Positions 59,914 through 64,000 of a stretch of DNA of 64,000 bases are shown piece after piece. This DNA comes from Arthrobacter crystallopoietes. GTDB lineage: Bacteria > Actinomycetota > Actinomycetes > Actinomycetales > Micrococcaceae. The stretch lies in the NCBI RefSeq assembly GCF_002849715.1, contig NZ_CP018863.1, forward strand, positions 2,790,001 to 2,854,000, in the 5' to 3' direction. Numbering within the stretch: the first letter of the stretch is position 1; each line of letters starts with the position of its first letter. The position numbers and the translations under genes are program-made. The notes under the pieces are model-generated. The model saw only the letters and a program-made list of their open reading frames with translations, made no database searches and was not told the origin of the DNA.

Positions 59914-61248
59914 ATGGAGACAATGAAACTCAAATGGCGCCCGGGCGGGCAAAGCGGACTGCCCATGCCCCTCTGGCTGCAAGGGGGTTTCGAACTTTTC
60001 CAGAGCGCGCTGCTCTCGGCGATCGTCGTGTTGCTGCCGCTTGTCGGCGTGTGGTTCGCGGATGGGTTCGAAGACCGCAGCTTCGATTCGCTGGCCAGGC
60101 TTGGCGGACAGGCCTGGCTGCTGATCCATGGCGTGCCGCTGCAGCTGGAGATCCTGATGGGTACCACATCCGCGGACATGGAGCGGGGCACGCTGTCCCT
60201 TGTCCCGCTGGGCCTGGCGCTGCTGCCCTTTTTCCTGTCCTGGCGGGCGGGACGACGTCTGGCGCGCGCCGCCTATACGGACCAGCTCTGGCAGGCACTG
60301 CTCGGTGCCCTCGGCGTGTATGCCTTTGTCGGCGGCGCCACCGCCTATCTGGTGCAGACCGAGGAAGTAGAAATTTCCATGGTGGCCGGCGCCCTGATAC
60401 CGCTGATCCCGGCCGGGGCGGGGCTGATCATCGGGGCGTACCGCGCGGCCGGATCGTGGGGCCGGCTGATCGGCGTGGACGCGGCGGCCTGGGTGGCCAA
60501 GACCAGCCAGCACTCACGCTGGGCCGGCTCCTACGTCTGGTCCGTCATCCGCGCTGGTCTGCTGGCGGTTACTGCCGCGGTCTGCCTGGCGGCCCTGCTG
60601 CTGGCCGTGGACATCGCCCTGCACTGGGCGGACATCATCGAGATCTACCAGGAGCTGAACACCGGTGTGGTGGGCGGCATTGTGCTCACGGTCGCGCAGC
60701 TGGGCCTGCTGCCGAACTTCGTGGGCTGGACACTGGCGTGGTCCTCCGGAGCCGGGTTCGCCGTCGGCACGGGCAGTTCCATCAGTCCGCTCGCCACCAC
60801 GGTGGGACCGCTGCCGGCGTTCCCGTTGCTCGGCGCCCTGCCCACGGGCGAACTGACCTACGGCATGGCCGCCCTGCTGCTACCGGTGGTTGCCGGCGTG
60901 CTGGCCGGCTGGTGGTTCCTGCGCGAGGGCGAAAACCACTTTGACGAATGGCTCTCCATCAAAATCCAGACCCGCTGGTTCACGGCCGCGGCCTCCACCG
61001 TGGTGCTTGGCCTTTTGATCGGCGCCGCCGCCGGTGCGGGCACTGCGGTCCTGGCCTGGCTGTCCCGCGGTTCCCTGGGCATCGGCCGCTTTGTTGACCT
61101 GGGCCCGGACCCGCTGTGGACGGCACTCTGGATCGCGCTGGAAGTGGCTGCCGGCGTCGTTATTGGTTACGCCGTAGGCCCCTGGCTGGAGCGCGAACCG
61201 CGCCGCGCTGCAACAACGCCGGCGGAGATCCGCAGCAAGAAAGACTAG
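59914..61248 (+). CDS. PerM-like integral membrane protein (DUF6350)
   Basis: This protein of about 444 residues has some ten hydrophobic helices and polar N- and C-termini. It lies upstream of purN, as Rv0955 (PerM) does in mycobacteria, separated here by the small gene at 61275-61691. PerM is needed for division and persistence there; the equivalence is inferred from gene position and topology. ATG 59914 is preferred; GTG 59818 and ATG 59923 are in frame, and the residues between 59818 and 59914 look like untranslated sequence. Confidence 0.8.
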   Translation: METMKLKWRPGGQSGLPMPLWLQGGFELFQSALLSAIVVLLPLVGVWFADGFEDRSFDSLARLGGQAWLLIHGVPLQLEILMGTTSADMERGTLSLVPLGLALLPFFLSWRAGRRLARAAYTDQLWQALLGALGVYAFVGGATAYLVQTEEVEISMVAGALIPLIPAGAGLIIGAYRAAGSWGRLIGVDAAAWVAKTSQHSRWAGSYVWSVIRAGLLAVTAAVCLAALLLAVDIALHWADIIEIYQELNTGVVGGIVLTVAQLGLLPNFVGWTLAWSSGAGFAVGTGSSISPLATTVGPLPAFPLLGALPTGELTYGMAALLLPVVAGVLAGWWFLREGENHFDEWLSIKIQTRWFTAAASTVVLGLLIGAAAGAGTAVLAWLSRGSLGIGRFVDLGPDPLWTALWIALEVAAGVVIGYAVGPWLEREPRRAATTPAEIRSKKD

Positions 61249-61274
61249 CTGCCGCCATAACGACGGCGGATCCG

Positions 61275-61691
61275 TCAGCTCTGCGGGTTGAACAGGTTGT
61301 TGTAGTCGAGCAGCTTTTCCGAGTACTCGTTGGTGCACTGCTCCTGTGCGCTCTGTGTGACCGCCAGCCGCGTGCACTCCTCGTACTGTGCCGTGAGCGG
61401 CCAGAAGACCATTTGCGCCAGGGCGGTCAGCGCGAAGAAACCGCCTACGATGATGCCGAAAATGAATGTGATCCGCAGTGTCCCCGGCAGGCCGTGCCGG
61501 ACTGACTTCACCAGACCCACAATCGAAACCACCACGGTGATCACGGCCAGGACGAGCGCGGCGATCTTCCACGGCAGCGGCAACGCCGCCGCCAGGAACG
61601 TGGCCAGCACCAGCAACAGGAGAACCCGCAGATAGAGACTTGCGTTTTTTGTTTGTTCCTCGCTGGGCCGCGGCCGTGTGTCATGTTCCAT
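61275..61691 (-). CDS. Small membrane protein of unknown function
   Basis: This 138-residue protein starts at ATG 61689-61691 and has three hydrophobic segments (VLLLLVLATFLAAALPLPW, IAALVLAVITVVVSIVGLV, FGIIVGGFFALTALAQMVF) followed by a Cys-containing, acidic, likely extracytoplasmic tail. It is divergent from purN and convergent with the perM-like gene. Family not recognised. Confidence 0.7.
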   Translation of the reverse strand: MEHDTRPRPSEEQTKNASLYLRVLLLLVLATFLAAALPLPWKIAALVLAVITVVVSIVGLVKSVRHGLPGTLRITFIFGIIVGGFFALTALAQMVFWPLTAQYEECTRLAVTQSAQEQCTNEYSEKLLDYNNLFNPQS

Positions 61692-61731
61692 GGGTTTAAG
61701 CCTAGGCGAGCCGGGAGCATAAAGTTGACGC

Positions 61732-62301
61732 ATGCGCATCGTGGTACTCGTCTCCGGCTCCGGCACCAACCTTCAGGCAGTCATCGAAGCGGTGAAAACA
61801 GGGGAGCTCGACGCCGATATCGTCGCCGTGGGTTCCGACATCCCGGGCTGCTTAGGGCTAGAGCGGGCCGAGGGCGCAGGCATCGAGACGTTCGTCGTGG
61901 CGCCGGCAGACTTCGGCAGCCGGCCCGAGTGGAACCGCGCGCTGCAGGCCGCCGTCGCATCCTATGTTCCGGATGTTGTGCTGCTCGCCGGTTTCATGCG
62001 CATCCTGGATGCCGAATTCGTCGAGGCCTTCGATGGCCGCATGGTCAATACCCATCCCGCACTGCTGCCGTCGTTCCCGGGCGCCCACGGAGTGCGGGAC
62101 GCGCTGGCCCACGGGGTGAAGATTACCGGCGTCACCGTCCATATTGTCGACTCCGGCGTGGACACCGGGCCCATCCTCGCGCAGGCGGCCGTGCCCGTCC
62201 GCGAGGAAGACACCGAGGAAGTGCTGCACGAGCGCATCAAAGTGGAGGAGCGCAAGCTCCTGGTGCAGACGCTGGCGGACCTCAGCACACGCACTGGCTA
62301 A
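61732..62301 (+). CDS. purN: Phosphoribosylglycinamide formyltransferase
   Basis: It transfers a formyl group from 10-formyl-THF to GAR in purine synthesis. This 189-residue enzyme has the GSGTNLQA phosphate loop at residues 8-15, the catalytic Asn-His-Asp set in VNTHPALLPSFPGAHGVRDAL and VHIVDSGVDTGPILAQ, and the LLAGFMRIL segment. ATG 61732 is the start. purH, which often follows, is not present downstream in the window. Confidence 0.95.
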   Translation: MRIVVLVSGSGTNLQAVIEAVKTGELDADIVAVGSDIPGCLGLERAEGAGIETFVVAPADFGSRPEWNRALQAAVASYVPDVVLLAGFMRILDAEFVEAFDGRMVNTHPALLPSFPGAHGVRDALAHGVKITGVTVHIVDSGVDTGPILAQAAVPVREEDTEEVLHERIKVEERKLLVQTLADLSTRTG

Positions 62302-62464
62302 CTTTTCTGGAGCCGTGACGGCTGCACCGCCAGCAGCAGCCCGCGCGACTTATTGCGCTCGCGAAGCCCGGTTTCCTGTGGATAACCTTCCTGCCTAGTT
62401 AAACGTGTGATTACACTGGCTCGAACACATCAGTCAGCAACCCGACCAGTGCATAGGGGTCTCG

Positions 62465-63139
62465 GTGAACCGCAGGACCAAATTCGATACTTCCACGCGT
62501 GCCCGATCCTCGGTAATTGCCGTGCTGGCTGTGGCCGCTCTCGGCCTAACGGCTTGCGGCGGGGACGCGGAGGGCGAGCCCGGCAGCTCTGCTTCTCCAG
62601 CAGCAACGTCGGCAGCTGCAGGTGAAACTGCTACGCCGACACCTACACCAAGTGCCACTCCCGAATATAAGCCCGCGACTGCGAACGGGCCGGCTGAGAA
62701 CGTACCGGTGCCGCAAATGCCCGAACTCGCGAGCGAAGAATCCAAAGAAGGGCTCGAAGCGTTCACTCTGTATTGGTATGACCTTCTGAATTACGCCTAC
62801 GAGTCGGGGGACCTAGCGCCCCTTGAAGCTGTCACCGAGGACTCCTGCCTCCGCTGTCAAGATGTAGGTAAAGTCATAGCGGATTGGCATTCCGAAGGAC
62901 GTTGGTTAGTCGGTGGCAAGGTCGAAATTGATGGGACTGGAACTGACTATGTGGAGGATTCCGCTGGAAGGCATCAAATCGCCGTGCAGTTGGTGTCCAA
63001 TGAGCTGCGCTACTACTTGGCCGACGGAACGCTGCATGAGAAGTCGACAGAATCGGATATGCAGGTCGACGTCCTCGTTGCCCGGTATGAAAGCGGCAGA
63101 TGGCTGACGCTTGACGTGGGCGTCTCTGGATCGATCTAG
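62465..63139 (+). CDS. DUF6318-family lipoprotein
   Basis: This 224-residue lipoprotein starts at GTG 62465. It has a lipobox LTACGG near residue 30, a linker rich in Ala, Thr, Pro and Ser, then a globular part with FTLYWYDLLNYAYESGD and DSCLRCQDVGKV, the DUF6318 signature with a CxxC pair. Codon use and G+C are lower than in the genes to its left. The function is unknown; it forms a pair with the secreted protein starting 2 bp after it. Confidence 0.75.
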   Translation: MNRRTKFDTSTRARSSVIAVLAVAALGLTACGGDAEGEPGSSASPAATSAAAGETATPTPTPSATPEYKPATANGPAENVPVPQMPELASEESKEGLEAFTLYWYDLLNYAYESGDLAPLEAVTEDSCLRCQDVGKVIADWHSEGRWLVGGKVEIDGTGTDYVEDSAGRHQIAVQLVSNELRYYLADGTLHEKSTESDMQVDVLVARYESGRWLTLDVGVSGSI

Positions 63140-63141
63140 CT

Positions 63142-64000
63142 ATGCGAACAGCGGGCAGATGGTGGAACTCCGCTAGACGCAATATCTTATGCATGGCATG
63201 GCTTGCCCTTATCAGTGTCATTTGGCTGCTCGGATCCGCGAGTTCGGCCTATGCTGCTCCCAATACTGGTGGTGAATGGGCTGGCGGGAAAGCCAAAGTA
63301 ACTTCCTGGTACCCGGTCCCAGACGGTGGCGGATGGACCAACAGCCTCAACGCACTTCCCCAACCAGACCGAGTTTTCAGATACGAAATTGCTTGTATGG
63401 ACGACGGTCGGAATAACATCGACGTTGCTTGTCTGGCCCGACTCCCACAGTGTGACGAAGCAGAAAACGGACGCGTTGTGGTTTGGGAATCTGCCTCTAC
63501 CGAGATCCAGCCATTGCAATGGCGGCGGCTAGATGGATACTCCTGCCTATACACGGAGAAACCTGTCGATGTCATGGACCTGATAGCTCGAGACATCCAC
63601 GCTGCCTTCGCGGACCTACCGATACATGTTGGCGGGATAAGTGGTCAACCCGCTCCTCATACTTTGCGCGGAGCCGAGACGAATTTCTATGCAGATGCTG
63701 GTGAACAATCAGCCGACTTCGAGCTTCATGGTCAAGAGATCCACCTCGAAGCCCGTCCGGTTCAGTATGAGTGGGATTATGGAGATGGTGCCAGAGGCGG
63801 ACCATTCCTTTTTCCTGGCGGTCCTCTTCAGGAAGGCGAATGGGGAACGAAAACGGCTACGAGTCACATCTTCGAGGAAACTGGAGACTTTGCTGTTGGC
63901 CTTACAGTGACTTACCGCGCTACTTACACCGTCAACGGTGGCGTCGTTATCGATGTCCCTGGCGATGCCGAATTTTCAGCTGAACCGGTGACGATCAGTG
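63142..64000 (+). CDS. Secreted PKD-domain protein (partial, 3' end beyond window)
   Basis: I translated 286 codons from ATG 63142, open to the window edge. The signal peptide is MRTAGRWW... with core LALISVIWLLGSASSAYAAP. Four Cys in the first half suggest disulfides. A PKD-type segment follows: QYEWDYGDG near residue 212 and SHIFEETGDFAVGLTVTY near 245. It starts 2 bp after the DUF6318 stop with no ribosome site, so translational coupling is likely. It is less GC-rich than the rest of the window. Confidence 0.7.
   Translation, partial: MRTAGRWWNSARRNILCMAWLALISVIWLLGSASSAYAAPNTGGEWAGGKAKVTSWYPVPDGGGWTNSLNALPQPDRVFRYEIACMDDGRNNIDVACLARLPQCDEAENGRVVVWESASTEIQPLQWRRLDGYSCLYTEKPVDVMDLIARDIHAAFADLPIHVGGISGQPAPHTLRGAETNFYADAGEQSADFELHGQEIHLEARPVQYEWDYGDGARGGPFLFPGGPLQEGEWGTKTATSHIFEETGDFAVGLTVTYRATYTVNGGVVIDVPGDAEFSAEPVTIS

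Overview
The window is GC-rich (roughly two-thirds G+C), densely packed actinobacterial chromosome. A putrescine oxidase of the Kocuria/Micrococcus type, a PerM-like gene beside purN, a DUF222/HNH endonuclease, a DUF6318 lipoprotein, GTG/TTG starts and many ATGA/GTGA overlaps all point to a soil member of the Micrococcaceae, most likely Arthrobacter in the broad sense. Genus is inference. No rRNA, tRNA or CRISPR was seen.

Region 1 (1-21.0 kb) is a polyamine-breakdown supercluster. It holds agmatine deiminase (cut by the window edge) and N-carbamoylputrescine amidase, an aldehyde dehydrogenase, two DAO-type FAD oxidoreductases, a YtcJ-like amidohydrolase, a class III aminotransferase with an Lrp/AsnC regulator, a potDABC spermidine/putrescine ABC importer, putrescine oxidase and an APC permease. 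An identical palindrome, AAATGAA-N5-TTCATTT, lies upstream of both aguB and the putrescine oxidase gene, with a near-copy also before aguB. The TetR gene next to the oxidase is the obvious candidate to read it.

Region 2 (21-33.4 kb) holds an IclR-controlled CoA-transferase/HMG-CoA-lyase-like pair with a readable terminator-promoter-operator arrangement, a macrolide-phosphotransferase-like kinase, an MSMEG_6728-type protein, a MarR regulator with its membrane-protein partner, small unknowns, an FMN reductase and a histidine phosphatase. It ends with an operon of a DUF1611 P-loop protein and an ABC-exporter-like protein whose ATPase motifs are all lost.

Region 3 (33.4-45.6 kb) has catalase, a DUF222 HNH endonuclease, an orphan structured-RNA candidate (37.2-37.3 kb), a GNAT protein, a universal stress protein, a tctCBA tricarboxylate transporter, a DoxX protein, a cyclic-nucleotide phosphodiesterase-like enzyme, a GerW/YtfJ protein and a Stealth-family phosphotransferase. 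The Stealth gene seems to start at ATT behind a short leader reading frame.

Region 4 (45.6-53 kb) is a peptide-type ABC importer (fused ATPases, two permeases, lipoprotein) divergent from hpaH-hpaI, the last two steps of homoprotocatechuate degradation.

Region 5 (53-64 kb) has an MgtA-like mannosyltransferase, a TSUP permease, a 43-residue basic protein, a BBE-type FAD oxidase, an IS110-family element with a candidate bridge-RNA region, a zinc alcohol dehydrogenase, perM-like and purN genes, and a less GC-rich end with a DUF6318 lipoprotein and a secreted PKD-domain protein cut by the window edge.
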